50,890 bases of DNA, from contig NZ_JAFBAT010000258.1 in the NCBI RefSeq assembly GCF_019247615.1, forward strand, positions 1 to 50,890. Reading direction: 5' to 3'. Below are positions 8,290 to 17,146 of this stretch, piece by piece. The DNA is from Mycobacterium sp. GTDB lineage: Bacteria; Actinomycetota; Actinomycetes; Mycobacteriales; Mycobacteriaceae. The translations under genes were made by a program, and so were the position numbers. The number at the start of each line of letters is the position of its first letter. The stretch's first letter is position 1. The notes beneath the pieces are model-generated. The model saw only the letters and a list, made by a program, of their open reading frames with translations, searched no databases and had not been told where the DNA came from.

Positions 8290-8585
8290 GCCACTTCACC
8301 GACTGGTTCAATTACGAGGCCTCCCTGAAGATCTTGGTGTTTTCCATGGTGGCTGGCGCGGCCTTGCCCGGACTGTTTGCGCTCGGGCTCCGGTTCCACG
8401 CAGTCGGGGCGGGGCAGGTCACCACGGACGGCAGCCCACCGCATAGGAATCCCGTGCTGCTGGCGATCGCCTGGGCGATCTACGCGCTGGTCATTGCGGT
8501 GATCCTGTTCGCGCTGCTGTACATCTCGCGCGACTTCATCGCGCACCAGACCGGGCAGCCGTTCCTGGGGGCAAAACCCAAGTAG
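8286..8585 (+). CDS. Small membrane protein coupled to pitA (Rv0544c-like)
   Basis: 99 residues with two hydrophobic segments, ILVFSMVAGAALPGLFALGL and LLAIAWAIYALVIAVILFAL, and short polar ends. The ATG overlaps the pitA stop (ATGA), so it is expressed with the phosphate transporter. No catalytic motif is visible. A role as a PitA accessory subunit is an inference from overlap and conserved neighbourhood. Confidence 0.85.
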   Translation: MSHFTDWFNYEASLKILVFSMVAGAALPGLFALGLRFHAVGAGQVTTDGSPPHRNPVLLAIAWAIYALVIAVILFALLYISRDFIAHQTGQPFLGAKPK

Positions 8586-8631
8586 GATCGAATCGTTGTC
8601 CGCCCGGCCGATCTTACGGGGGGAGATACCA

Positions 8632-8934
8632 GTGAACGGGTTTCTCAGTTCCATCGTCTCGTGGATACGCGCGGGCTATCCCGAGGGCATACCGCCGACC
8701 GACACCTTCCCGGTTCTCGCCCTGCTGACCCGCCGGTTGAGCAACGACGAGGTCAAGGCCGTGGCGCACGCGCTGATGCAGCGCGGCGATTTCGACCACG
8801 TCGACATCGGCGTGTTGATCACCCAGATCACCGACGAGCTGCCCTCGCCGCAAGACGTCGACCGGGTACGCGAGCGATTGGCGGCCAAGGGCTGGCCGTT
8901 CGACCAGCCACGCGACGCCCAGGACTCCGCGTAG
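8632..8934 (+). CDS. DUF3349 protein (Rv0543c-like)
   Basis: 100 residues, the length I recall for Rv0543c. It begins MNGFLSSIVSWIRAGYPEGI and carries LLTRRLSNDEVKAVAHAL and DIGVLITQITDELPSPQDV, the DUF3349 pattern of small helical mycobacterial proteins. GTG at 8632 is chosen over the upstream TTG at 8596 because GGGGGGAG lies seven bases before it and the length then matches. The function is unknown. It sits directly upstream of menE. Confidence 0.9.
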   Translation: MNGFLSSIVSWIRAGYPEGIPPTDTFPVLALLTRRLSNDEVKAVAHALMQRGDFDHVDIGVLITQITDELPSPQDVDRVRERLAAKGWPFDQPRDAQDSA

Positions 8935-8984
8935 CCGTCCTGCGCACCCTCGGCGTCGCATCCGGTTCGGCCGCCCGGTCGCTG

Positions 8985-10100
8985 ATGCCCGCCCTGGAAG
9001 AGGTGCTGGCCGGCCGCGATCCCGCGCTGGTCGTCGTACCGTCCGACGGGGACAACGCAGCCGAGCTGCGCGCGTTACGCGTGGGTGAAGCGATCGACGA
9101 CGACGTCGCGTTGGTGGTGACGACGTCGGGAACGACCGGCGCCCCCAAGGGCGCCTTATTGACCGCCGCCGCCCTGATGGCGAGCGCGTCGGCCACCCAC
9201 GCCCGTCTCGGGGGACCGGGCAGTTGGCTGCTGGCCTTGCCGCCGTATCACATCGCCGGCCTGCAGGTGCTGGTGCGCAGCGTGCTCGCCGGTTCGGCTC
9301 CCGTCGAGCTGAATGTCTCGGACGGGTTTGACGTTGCCCAATTGCCCGGCGCGGTAAGGAGCTTGGGTTCCGGCCGGAGATACACGTCGCTGGTCGCGCC
9401 GCAGTTGGCCAAGGCGCTCACCGATCCGGCCGCGGCGGTCGCGCTCGGCGAACTGGACGCCGTGCTGCTCGGCGGAGGGCCCGCTCCACGACCGGTTCTC
9501 GATGCTGCGATCGCGGCGGGCATTCCGGTGGTCCGCACCTATGGGATGAGCGAGACCGCGGGCGGCTGCGTTTACGACGGCGTCCCGCTCGACGGGGTGG
9601 CGCTGCGGCTGGCCGATGGCGGACGGGTCATCATCGGTGGCGCCACGCTGGCCAAGGGTTACCGCAACCCGGTCGTTCCCGACCCGTTCGCGGAGCCCGG
9701 GTGGTTCCGCACGGACGACGTCGGCACCGTCGACGAGGCGGGCGTGCTGGCGGTGCTCGGACGAGCGGACGACGCGATCAGCACCGGCGGGCTGACCGTG
9801 CTGCCGCAGCCGGTCGAGGCCGCGCTGTGCACCCACCCCGCCGTCAGTGACTGCGCGGTCTTCGGGCTTGCCGACGATCGGCTGGGTCAGCGGGTGGTCG
9901 CCGCGATCGTGGTGAAAGACGGTTGCGAACCGCCGACGTTAGAGGCGCTGCGCGCCGAGGTTGCCCGCACGTTGAACGCCACCGCCGCGCCGCGCGAACT
10001 GCACATCGTCGACGCGCTGCCGCGGCGCGGCATCGGCAAGATCGATCGTGCGGCGTTGGCTCGCCGGTTCGGCGACCCGAATGCGCGGTCGGATCAATAG
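8985..10100 (+). CDS. menE: o-Succinylbenzoate-CoA ligase MenE
   Basis: About 371 residues from ATG 8985. It would adenylate o-succinylbenzoate and load it onto CoA, giving the substrate of MenB. ANL motifs: A3 VVTTSGTTGAPKGALL, A5 TYGMSETAGGCVYDG, A7 WFRTDDVG, A8 GRADDAISTGGLTVLPQPVE, and A10 LPRRGIGKIDRAAL with the catalytic Lys. It is short for the family, as Mtb MenE is (about 362 residues), lacking much of the usual N-terminal subdomain. The start is uncertain: no ribosome binding site precedes ATG 8985, and plausible coding sequence (VLRTLGVASGS) runs back to the previous stop without a standard start codon. Confidence 0.92.
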   Translation: MPALEEVLAGRDPALVVVPSDGDNAAELRALRVGEAIDDDVALVVTTSGTTGAPKGALLTAAALMASASATHARLGGPGSWLLALPPYHIAGLQVLVRSVLAGSAPVELNVSDGFDVAQLPGAVRSLGSGRRYTSLVAPQLAKALTDPAAAVALGELDAVLLGGGPAPRPVLDAAIAAGIPVVRTYGMSETAGGCVYDGVPLDGVALRLADGGRVIIGGATLAKGYRNPVVPDPFAEPGWFRTDDVGTVDEAGVLAVLGRADDAISTGGLTVLPQPVEAALCTHPAVSDCAVFGLADDRLGQRVVAAIVVKDGCEPPTLEALRAEVARTLNATAAPRELHIVDALPRRGIGKIDRAALARRFGDPNARSDQ

Positions 10101-10111
10101 GCTGGTCGATC

Positions 10112-11464
10112 GTGAGGATTGCCCGACGCGAGGGATTGGCGGTCGCGATCGGGGCCGGCCTGGTGGCCGCGGCGTTCGTGCTGCCGCATGTGAACGTGGG
10201 CGTCAGGCCGCGGCTCGACCTCGGTCCTGAACCGCTCGCCACGCACGCCGATTCCGCGCCGATCTTCGGGACCTGGGAGGTCCACGCCAGCTGGGGAACC
10301 GTGCCGGCCATCCTCATCGCGGTGGCCGCCGTTGTCTGGGGACCGACCGTCGCACAACGTGTTTCATGGCGATCATTGACGCTGGGCGTCTGGGCCACCG
10401 CCTGCGGTTGGGCGTTTGCGCTGGCGATGATCGACGGCTGGCAACGGGGCTTCGCCGGACGATTGACCACCCGCGACGAGTACGTGTGGCAGGTGCCGTC
10501 GGTCACCGACATCCCGGCCGCGCTGCGCACATTCTCGAGCCGGATCGTCGACTACCAGCCAAACTCCTGGACCACGCACGTCTCGGGTCATCCGCCGGGC
10601 GCGCTCTTGACGTTCGTCTGGCTGGACCGGATCGGTCTGCACGGCGGTGCCTGGGCCGGGCTGCTGTGCCTGCTGGCGGGATCGAGCGCGGCGGCTGCTG
10701 TGGTAATCGGCGTGCGGGCGCTCGCCGACGAGCGGACCGCCCGGCGGGCCGCGCCGTTCGTCGCGGTGGCGCCCACCGCGATCTGGGTGGCCGTGTCGGC
10801 CGACGGATACTTCGCCGGCGTCGCGGCGTGGGGGCTTGCGCTGTTGGCCGTGGCGGTGCACCGCCCGGTCCGGTTCCCCGCGCTGGTTGCCGCCGGCGCC
10901 GGACTGCTGCTGGGCTGGGCCGTCTTCCTCAGTTACGGCCTGATACTGCTGGGCCTGCCGGCGGGGGCCGTGCTGGTGTCGGCTTCGGGCTGGCGACCTG
11001 CGCTGCGCGCCCTCGGCCCGGCGACCGCCGCCGCGGTGGCCGTGGCGTTGCCCTTCGCGCTTGCGGGCTTCTCCTGGTTCGACGGCTATACCCTTGTGCA
11101 GCGGCGCTATTGGCAGGGAATCGCCAAGGACCGGCCGTTCCAGTATTGGAGCTGGGCGAACCTCGCGTGCGTGGTGTGCGCGATCGGGTTGGGCAGCGTG
11201 GCCGGAATCGGCCGCGTCTTCGACCGGGCCGCCATCCGCCGTCGCTCCGGTTTACATCTGCTGCTGTTGGCCATGCTGGCCGCCATCGCATGCGCCGACC
11301 TGAGCATGCTGAGCAAGGCCGAGGTCGAACGGATCTGGCTGCCGTTCAGCGTTTGGCTCACCGCCGCGCCGGCGCTCTTGCCGGTGCGCTCACACCGGGT
11401 GTTGCTGGCGCTCAACGCCGCCGGCGCGCTGCTGGTCAACACCGTCATCCTCACCCATTGGTAG
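10112..11464 (+). CDS. Multi-spanning membrane protein (Rv0541c-like)
   Basis: 450 residues, close to the 449 I recall for Rv0541c. About eleven hydrophobic segments are spread along the whole length. A large loop near residues 120-165 holds TTRDEYVWQVPSV, YQPNSW and VSGHPPG. Large polytopic proteins with such a polar first loop often act as lipid-linked glycosyltransferases (GT-C type), but I see no definite catalytic motif. GTG at 10112 follows TAGGCT by eight bases, a possible leaderless promoter. Confidence 0.8.
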   Translation: MRIARREGLAVAIGAGLVAAAFVLPHVNVGVRPRLDLGPEPLATHADSAPIFGTWEVHASWGTVPAILIAVAAVVWGPTVAQRVSWRSLTLGVWATACGWAFALAMIDGWQRGFAGRLTTRDEYVWQVPSVTDIPAALRTFSSRIVDYQPNSWTTHVSGHPPGALLTFVWLDRIGLHGGAWAGLLCLLAGSSAAAAVVIGVRALADERTARRAAPFVAVAPTAIWVAVSADGYFAGVAAWGLALLAVAVHRPVRFPALVAAGAGLLLGWAVFLSYGLILLGLPAGAVLVSASGWRPALRALGPATAAAVAVALPFALAGFSWFDGYTLVQRRYWQGIAKDRPFQYWSWANLACVVCAIGLGSVAGIGRVFDRAAIRRRSGLHLLLLAMLAAIACADLSMLSKAEVERIWLPFSVWLTAAPALLPVRSHRVLLALNAAGALLVNTVILTHW

Positions 11465-11496
11465 CCAGCGCCTGTGTGCGCGTACTCGGGCACCTT

Positions 11497-11535
11497 GTCT
11501 GCAGATTTACCGGGTCGGCGGAAATCGGCTCAGAC
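11497..11535. terminator. Imperfect hairpin between convergent genes
   Basis: Arms GTCTG (11497-11501) plus GATTT (11504-11508) pair with AAATC (11522-11526) plus CAGAC (11531-11535), leaving a small internal loop. It lies between the stop of the membrane protein and the stop of the minus-strand transferase gene. A bidirectional terminator is plausible. Confidence 0.4.
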
Positions 11536-11537
11536 AG

Positions 11538-12200
11538 TCAAAGACCAGCCGCGCGAGTCACCCGCGCGAAGCGACTGGCGGGTCCACACGCGTCGCGCAC
11601 CGCAGCCAGGTCGTCGAGGACGTCGAAGTCGGCCAGGCGTTGCACCGTACCGACGGCAATGCCATTGCCCCGCAAGGCCTTCAGTGTCCACTCCCCCGTG
11701 TCGGGTCGAGACATCGGCACGGTGCGCAGGCATTCGGCCATCGTCGGCGCCCGCACTCCGAGGACCCACCAGCCGCCGTCACAGGCCAGGCCGAGAACCG
11801 CCGGCGCGTCGAGCAGCTTGCGCGCGCAGCCGGTCAGCAGTTCGGCGGTCACCTGCGGGGTGTCCATTCCGATTTGCAGCACCGGGTATCCGTCAGCCGC
11901 GTCGGCGTGCGCGTTGGCGAGCCGGTCGCCGAAGGTGTCACCGCGCTGCGGAATGACGGTGAAGGATGCCAGCCGTCGCCGGATCTCGGGGGCGCCCGCC
12001 GCGGCGCCCAGGTCGCCGGTGAGGGCCACCACCCGGCCGGCCACAGGCGCGGCGGCCACGGCGTCGAGGGTATCCAGCAGCGCCGCGGCGGCGATGTCGG
12101 CGGCGAGTGGGCCGCCTATGGCTGCGGCGAGCCGGGTCTTGGCCTTGCCGGGTTCCGGCGCTTTGGCGACCACCAGCAGCGTCACCGGCAGGACGCTCAC
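11538..12200 (-). CDS. DUF2064/TIGR04282-type glycosyltransferase-like protein (Rv0540-like)
   Basis: 220 residues with a nucleotidyl/glycosyl-transferase A-like fold. Motifs: VVAKAPEPGKAKTRL (phosphate-binding start), FGDRLANAHADA, LQIGMDTPQVTAELL (the metal-site Asp of this family) and LACDGGWWVLGVRAP. These match the DUF2064 group, found next to GT2 enzymes in actinobacteria. Its ATG at 12200 overlaps the stop of the upstream GT2 gene by four bases, so the two are coupled. Sugar donor and acceptor are unknown. Confidence 0.82.
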   Translation of the reverse strand: MSVLPVTLLVVAKAPEPGKAKTRLAAAIGGPLAADIAAAALLDTLDAVAAAPVAGRVVALTGDLGAAAGAPEIRRRLASFTVIPQRGDTFGDRLANAHADAADGYPVLQIGMDTPQVTAELLTGCARKLLDAPAVLGLACDGGWWVLGVRAPTMAECLRTVPMSRPDTGEWTLKALRGNGIAVGTVQRLADFDVLDDLAAVRDACGPASRFARVTRAAGL

Positions 12201-12853
12201 GAGATCACCTTCCAGAAGTCCAGGATCGCGGTGATGCTGCCCCGCAGCGAGCCGCTGACCTTCGACCTGCCGCCCGTGCGGGGCCCGTAGCTGACGTCGA
12301 GCTCGACCACGCGCCAGCCGGCGGCCGCAGCGCGGACCAGGAGTTCGAGCGGATATCCCGAGCGCCTGTCCGTGACACCCAGATCGAGCAGCGCGTCCCT
12401 GCGGGCCACCCGCATCGGCGCGATGTCGTGCACCGGAAGGCCGTGGCGGGTACGCAGCCGCCAGCTCATCACCACGGTGCCGACCCGGGCGACCCAGGGC
12501 CAGCGCAGCCCCGGCACCGGCCGGCGCCGGCCGACCACCAGGTCAGCTCCCTGCGCGAGCTCGCCGACCAACCGGGGCAGGTCAGCGGGATCCATCGAGC
12601 CGTCGGCGTCGATGACCGCCACGATCGGGGTGGTCGCAGCCAGCACACCCGCGTGCACTGCCGCGCCGTATCCGGCCCGCGGTTCCACGACCACCCGGGC
12701 GCCGTGCCGGGTGGCGACCCGCGCGGTGCCGTCCGTGCTGTTGTTGTCGACGACCAGCGCCCGGTAGCCGGTGGGAATGGCGGCCAGCACCGCCGGCAGC
12801 GACTCCTCTTCGTCGAGACAGGGCAGGACCACCGTTACCGCGTCGTCGGTCAT
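12197..12853 (-). CDS. GT2 family glycosyltransferase, dolichyl-phosphate-sugar synthase type (Rv0539-like)
   Basis: 218 residues from ATG 12853. GT-A fold motifs: VTVVLPCLDEEESLPAVLAA, VVDNNSTDGTARVA, the metal-binding VIDADGSMDPADLPRLV, the GRRRPV loop, and HDIAPMRVARRDALLDLG. This is the pattern of polyprenyl-phosphate mannose/glucose synthase-like enzymes, although no membrane anchor is present. GTG at 12871 is an alternative that abuts the preceding stop; ATG gives a length near Mtb Rv0539. It probably acts with the downstream DUF2064 protein in cell-envelope glycan synthesis (inference). Confidence 0.85.
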   Translation of the reverse strand: MTDDAVTVVLPCLDEEESLPAVLAAIPTGYRALVVDNNSTDGTARVATRHGARVVVEPRAGYGAAVHAGVLAATTPIVAVIDADGSMDPADLPRLVGELAQGADLVVGRRRPVPGLRWPWVARVGTVVMSWRLRTRHGLPVHDIAPMRVARRDALLDLGVTDRRSGYPLELLVRAAAAGWRVVELDVSYGPRTGGRSKVSGSLRGSITAILDFWKVIS

Positions 12854-12873
12854 GTCTCGGGAGGCGATCACGT

Positions 12874-15195
12874 TCAGTGATGCTGGGTGATGATGGGCGG
12901 CTTCGGGAGGGCCGTCGTCTGTGGCACCTGCTGCGGCGGGGGCTTGGGAGCCGTGGTTGTCGGCTGAGGGGGCGGCGTGGTCGGCACGGCGGTGTGTGGG
13001 GTCGTAGGCGGCGGAGTCGTCGGCACGGACGTCGGCGGTGTCGTCGGCGGCGGCGTCGTGGTCGGCGGGGGAGTCGTCGTCGGAGGCGTGGTAGGCGGTG
13101 TCGTCGTTGGCGGCGTGGTAGTCGTCGTTGGCGGCGTGGTCGTCGTTGTTGGCGGCGTGGTCGTCGTCGGCGGCGTCGTGGATGTGGTCGTCGTGGTCGG
13201 CGGCGTGGTCGTCGTCGGCGGCGGAGTCGTGGATGTCGTCGGAGGCGTTGTGGGGGTGGTTGGCGGCACATACGGTGGCCGCCAGCCCGGATACGGGACG
13301 GGGATCGGCCCGTTCGGGGCGGGCACGAAACCGGGAACGCCGCCCGGAGCCGGGTTGACCGGCGCGGAACCACCGCTTTGCGAAATCAGCTGCGGGGGAA
13401 TGAAGCCGTTGGCGTCGGGGATGATGCCGCCCTGGAACCCCGCGTTCGGCGCGTCGGGCGGGGGCGGCGGCACGGGCGCCTGCTGCTGGTTCGGCAACAA
13501 CGGCATGAATTTACCCGGCGCGGCGTTCTGGCGTCCGATCACCGGCTCTTGACTCGAGGCCGGCCGAACGGCGATCGCGACCGCGGCGGCCAGCGTCGCG
13601 AATCCGATGACGGCGAAGGCGATCACGGCGTTGCCGACCAGCAACGAACGCCGGCTGAGCCGCCCTCGCCCGCCTTCGGCCCCGTCGACGTCACCGTCAT
13701 CGCCGAATTCCGGGCCGTACCCGTCCAGGTCGCCGGCGAGCGGTTCCTCATCGGCCTCTGAGTAGGCCAATTGCGATTCCGCTGGAGCCGCCTCGGCCGC
13801 GGGGGCGAACGCGGTCTCATCCCCGGCGGCGGGCATGATCGCCGTCGGGGCCGACGGTACGAACGGGGGTTGGGGAGTCGTGGGCGCCAACCCCGCCGCC
13901 ATCGCCGCGCCCCGTGCGATCCCAAACTCCGGACGGTCCAGGACCTCCACCCGCAACGGCGACCGGGCACGCAGCTGATCGGCGACATTCGCCAGGTCGG
14001 CCGAGGCGCCCATGACATATGCGGCGCTGACCGCGAATGGCGCGGACCGCAGCCACTGCAGCAACATGTCGACGGCCGCGGTGGCCGGGTCCGCGCCGGC
14101 CGGCCCCGCCGAAGTCAGCACGCTCGCCAGCGACCCGCCGACACCGAGCGCCAGCAATGTCGCCGCCTCGGCGGTCACCACGAGCGAGACAGCACCGGGT
14201 TGCACGGCCCCGCGCGAGACGGTCTGCACCAGCGCCGTCGCAGCGTCCGCCTCGGAAACCAGCCCGACGTCGTGGATTCCGGCGTCTGCCAACGCCTTGC
14301 GAAGCCCTTCTGCTTGTGCGCGGTCGGGCGAGTACACCCGGGCGGCGACCAAATGGCGCCCCTCGGCCGCCAAAGCCTGCTGGGTTTCGGCCACGGTCTG
14401 AATCAACGTTTCGAACGGGTGCGTCGTCAGGTCGACCACCAAGTGCTTGATCGCCGCGTAACCGCCGCCGGCCGCACCGATGAGCGCCAAGCGCGCGACG
14501 GAACCGGCGACCGCGATGCCGAGGACGACATCCATCGCGCCCAGCCGTCGCGAACCCAGGGCCACCGGCCCGGTCGCCGCCTCGTCGTCGTCTTCGGGCT
14601 CGGTCGCCCATTCCATCGGAAGCAGGTCGGAGTCGCCGGCCATGGAGTATGCCAACTCCGGGCCCACCTGACCGCTGGACCCGACCGCGGGGGCCATCGC
14701 CGTCGCGTCTTGACCGGGCGCCACCGCGGGGGCCATCGCCGTCGCGTCTTGACCGAGCGCCACCGCGGGGGCCATCGCCGTCGCGTCTGCCGAGAGCCCC
14801 GCCGCCATGGCCGCGCCGCGGGCAAGCGCCGCGGTGGGGTCGTCATCGTCGCGTGCGGGCATGCTCGAGGTGGCGCTTTCCGCCGCCGACAGCGCCATGG
14901 TGGCCTGCGACTCCGACAGCACCGCGACGTTCTGCACGCCCGAGCCTTCCAATGCCCGCCGCAGGCGCTCGGCTCCCTGCCGATCACGCCAGCACAGTCG
15001 CGTGGCCAGCAGCCGGTGGTTATCGGCGGCCAACAGCCGATTCGTCCCAGCCACGGTCTGGGTCAGTGTCTCGATCGGGTTGTCGGCGAGGTCGACAACA
15101 GACTCGTCGATCACGGTGGCCCCCCGTGCGCCCGGCCCAACCAGCGCCACGCGCGCGCGGGGACCCGCGATCGCCACCCCCACAACGACGTCCAT
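12874..15195 (-). CDS. Thr/Pro-rich membrane protein with duplicated N-terminal domain (Rv0538-like)
   Basis: 773 residues from ATG 15195, which has AGGAGA seven bases upstream. Layout: a DUF7159-like domain at 1-135 (MDVVVGVAIAGPRARVALVG), a 13-residue repeat (DATAMAPAVALGQ and variants) at 136-171, a second and longer copy of the domain from residue 221 (MDVVLGIAVAGSVARLALIG), a polar linker, one transmembrane helix at about 516-541, then an extracytoplasmic Pro-rich segment ending in a Thr/Pro tail from about residue 636. Both domain copies end in ARGAAMAAGL; copy 1 lacks some 90 central residues. As I recall Mtb Rv0538 is only 548 residues. The tail is a likely O-mannosylation target. Function unknown. 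Confidence 0.85.
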   Translation of the reverse strand: MDVVVGVAIAGPRARVALVGPGARGATVIDESVVDLADNPIETLTQTVAGTNRLLAADNHRLLATRLCWRDRQGAERLRRALEGSGVQNVAVLSESQATMALSAAESATSSMPARDDDDPTAALARGAAMAAGLSADATAMAPAVALGQDATAMAPAVAPGQDATAMAPAVGSSGQVGPELAYSMAGDSDLLPMEWATEPEDDDEAATGPVALGSRRLGAMDVVLGIAVAGSVARLALIGAAGGGYAAIKHLVVDLTTHPFETLIQTVAETQQALAAEGRHLVAARVYSPDRAQAEGLRKALADAGIHDVGLVSEADAATALVQTVSRGAVQPGAVSLVVTAEAATLLALGVGGSLASVLTSAGPAGADPATAAVDMLLQWLRSAPFAVSAAYVMGASADLANVADQLRARSPLRVEVLDRPEFGIARGAAMAAGLAPTTPQPPFVPSAPTAIMPAAGDETAFAPAAEAAPAESQLAYSEADEEPLAGDLDGYGPEFGDDGDVDGAEGGRGRLSRRSLLVGNAVIAFAVIGFATLAAAVAIAVRPASSQEPVIGRQNAAPGKFMPLLPNQQQAPVPPPPPDAPNAGFQGGIIPDANGFIPPQLISQSGGSAPVNPAPGGVPGFVPAPNGPIPVPYPGWRPPYVPPTTPTTPPTTSTTPPPTTTTPPTTTTTSTTPPTTTTPPTTTTTPPTTTTTPPTTTPPTTPPTTTPPPTTTPPPTTPPTSVPTTPPPTTPHTAVPTTPPPQPTTTAPKPPPQQVPQTTALPKPPIITQHH
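12960..13262. repeat. Low-complexity Thr/Pro-coding repeat
   Basis: On the plus strand this reads as an irregular array of gtcgtc, ggcggc and gtggtc blocks; on the minus strand it encodes runs of Thr with Pro. It forms the C-terminal tail of the membrane protein. Period and copy number are irregular. It is a likely site of length variation and of assembly error. Confidence 0.8.
14684..14788. repeat. 39-bp tandem repeat, about 2.7 copies, inside the Rv0538-like gene
   Basis: Units start at 14684, 14723 and 14762; the third is cut after 27 bases. The first two differ at only one or two positions. Each unit encodes 13 residues (DATAMAPAVA plus LGQ, PGQ or GSS), so copy-number changes keep the frame. 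This is the form of a coding VNTR locus. Confidence 0.85.
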
Positions 15196-15427
15196 CCCGG
15201 CTCTCCTTCGGCTGGCTACCCCAATACCAGCATCTCCCGGCATCATGACATTGCGATACCGTCGTAAGAAACAGTCATCCGAGCGACGACACCCCGAGCC
15301 ACTGCCGCGTCGTCCCAACGGGGATTATGTTTCCAAGTAAGCAACGCACCCGGCCCGGCAGGCGGTTCCCCGCCTCGCAATCCACGTTGCAGCCGCCAGC
15401 GACCGTCCTCGATCCCCGGGGGGAACC

Positions 15428-17140
15428 GTGACCCAGAGCAGCGACGACGCGCCAACCGGTCCCATCCGCGGACAGACCCAGCAAACATCTGGGGGCACCG
15501 CTCGACGCCGGCCGAGACCCGCCGGGGTACCGACACGGCGCTGGCACGTCGCCGGCGACCTGACCGCGGCGGCCTTGCTGGTCGTCGCGCTGTTATTGCC
15601 GTGGAATCTGTCCTTCGGCTTCGGGATCGCCGGCAGCAACAAGATCGTGTTGGCGCTGCTGTTCGCGGTGACACTGCTGTCCCTCATCTCGATCGGGATT
15701 GCCGGGTCCTGGCGGTCGTCGAGCGGGCGGTTCCCCGCGGAGCGGGGCGCGCGTATTCGGCTGGCCCTCAACGCGCCGTACTTGCTGCTGGTTCTCGCCT
15801 TCGTCGCGTTCGACGTCATCGAGACGGTCCGGTTCGGCGGCACCGTGAACCTCCCCGGCGGTGTGGGGCCGGGCGCATGGTGGGGGGTCGCCGGCTCACT
15901 GCTGAGCGTGCGGTCGGGTTCCGGGACGGATGACAGCGCCCAGGAGGGCGCCCGGCTGATCCGCGTCATCGGCTACGCATCGATTGTCGGCGCGGTGCTC
16001 AGCTTCGTCTTCAACCTGTTCTGGCGGCTGAGATACGCGCTGCAGGGAGACTTCGGCAAGCAGAACGCAGCGGTCATCGCGACCGCGCTGGTCTACGGCG
16101 TGGTGGCGCTTTCCGCGGTCCTCGTCGGGTCCCGCTGGCTGCTGCGCAGCGCTACGGCTTCTCGGCTGGCGACCGTGGCGCTCGGCGTGTCGACGCTGTT
16201 CGCCGGAATGATCGTGTGGATCCTTCCCGTCGGCCGTGACATCGACGCATTCCACGGCATAGCGCAGAACACCTCGATCGCCGGGGTCGGGTTCGAGGGC
16301 TACCTGGCCTGGGCCGCGGCGGCGGCGATTCTCGCGCCGGCCACATTCGCGGCACTGCTCGGTCGCCGGGACGCCGCGGCGACCGAGGAGAACGCATGGC
16401 GGGCGGCGGCCCGGAATGGGCTGTTGCTCATAGCCGTATGGTGCCTGGGCTCGATGGCCATGAGGATCACCGACCTCGCCGTCGCCGTTATGCTGAACTA
16501 CCCGTACTCCCGGTACGACAGCATGGTGCTGGCCGCCTTCGACCTGGCCACCGCGGTCCTCGCGATCTGGCTGCGGATCAACCTCGTTCACGACTCTGTG
16601 TCCGCGAGGCTCGTGTCGTCGCTGTGCGGACTCGTTGCCGCCCTTAGCATTTCGCGCGTTGTCGTGGGGGTGGCGTTGGCTCCGCGATTCCTGCAACCGC
16701 CCGGGATGGAGCCGAACCCGGTCTACGGCAATAACCTCGCCCAGCAGATCACGAGCACCTTCGATGTGGCACTGTGTGCGCTGGCCGTGTGCATCCTGGC
16801 CGCCGCGATCATTCTGGGCGAGCTCGGCGGCCGGCGCCGGCGCCGCCACACGGCGCGCGCCGCCCACAAACGTGGTGACCCGACCCGCGCCCAGCAGCGC
16901 CCGGAAGCGGCGACGACCCGCATACCGGCCGTGCGCACTCCCCCGCCGTCGGCCGCGGCGACGACCCGCATCCCGGCCGGCGGCGCTCGTGCCGCCGCCC
17001 AGTCCCCCACCACGGCGATGCCACAGGCGGCCGGGCGGCCGAGGATCTTCCGCCGATCGGACGATCACGATTCGGCAACCCAACAGCTTCCCATTCAGAA
17101 GCCCAGAATCTATCGGCCACAGCAGGATTCGACGCCGTAG
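15428..17140 (+). CDS. Polytopic membrane protein with Arg-rich, TTRIP-repeat tail (Rv0537c-like)
   Basis: 570 residues; I recall Mtb Rv0537c as about 480. After a polar N-terminus come about ten hydrophobic segments (first WHVAGDLTAAALLVVALLL, last DVALCALAVCILAAAIILG near residue 455). A basic cytoplasmic tail follows: GRRRRRHTARAAHKRG, then two copies of ATTRIPA and related TTAMP and TQQLP elements, ending KPRIYRPQQDSTP. Such tails with spaced Thr-Thr-x-x-Pro motifs occur in actinobacterial kinase substrates, but phosphorylation here is only a guess. GTG at 15428 is preceded by GGGGGGAA. It converges on galE with a six-base gap. No enzymatic motif was seen. Confidence 0.8.
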   Translation: MTQSSDDAPTGPIRGQTQQTSGGTARRRPRPAGVPTRRWHVAGDLTAAALLVVALLLPWNLSFGFGIAGSNKIVLALLFAVTLLSLISIGIAGSWRSSSGRFPAERGARIRLALNAPYLLLVLAFVAFDVIETVRFGGTVNLPGGVGPGAWWGVAGSLLSVRSGSGTDDSAQEGARLIRVIGYASIVGAVLSFVFNLFWRLRYALQGDFGKQNAAVIATALVYGVVALSAVLVGSRWLLRSATASRLATVALGVSTLFAGMIVWILPVGRDIDAFHGIAQNTSIAGVGFEGYLAWAAAAAILAPATFAALLGRRDAAATEENAWRAAARNGLLLIAVWCLGSMAMRITDLAVAVMLNYPYSRYDSMVLAAFDLATAVLAIWLRINLVHDSVSARLVSSLCGLVAALSISRVVVGVALAPRFLQPPGMEPNPVYGNNLAQQITSTFDVALCALAVCILAAAIILGELGGRRRRRHTARAAHKRGDPTRAQQRPEAATTRIPAVRTPPPSAAATTRIPAGGARAAAQSPTTAMPQAAGRPRIFRRSDDHDSATQQLPIQKPRIYRPQQDSTP

Positions 17141-17146
17141 CAGGAG

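Noticed and set aside
12877..13761. Long plus-strand Arg/Gly-rich and Val/Gly-rich frames opposite the membrane protein tail
   Set aside because: They are mirror images of the Thr/Pro repeat on the minus strand; composition is extreme and no start signal exists.
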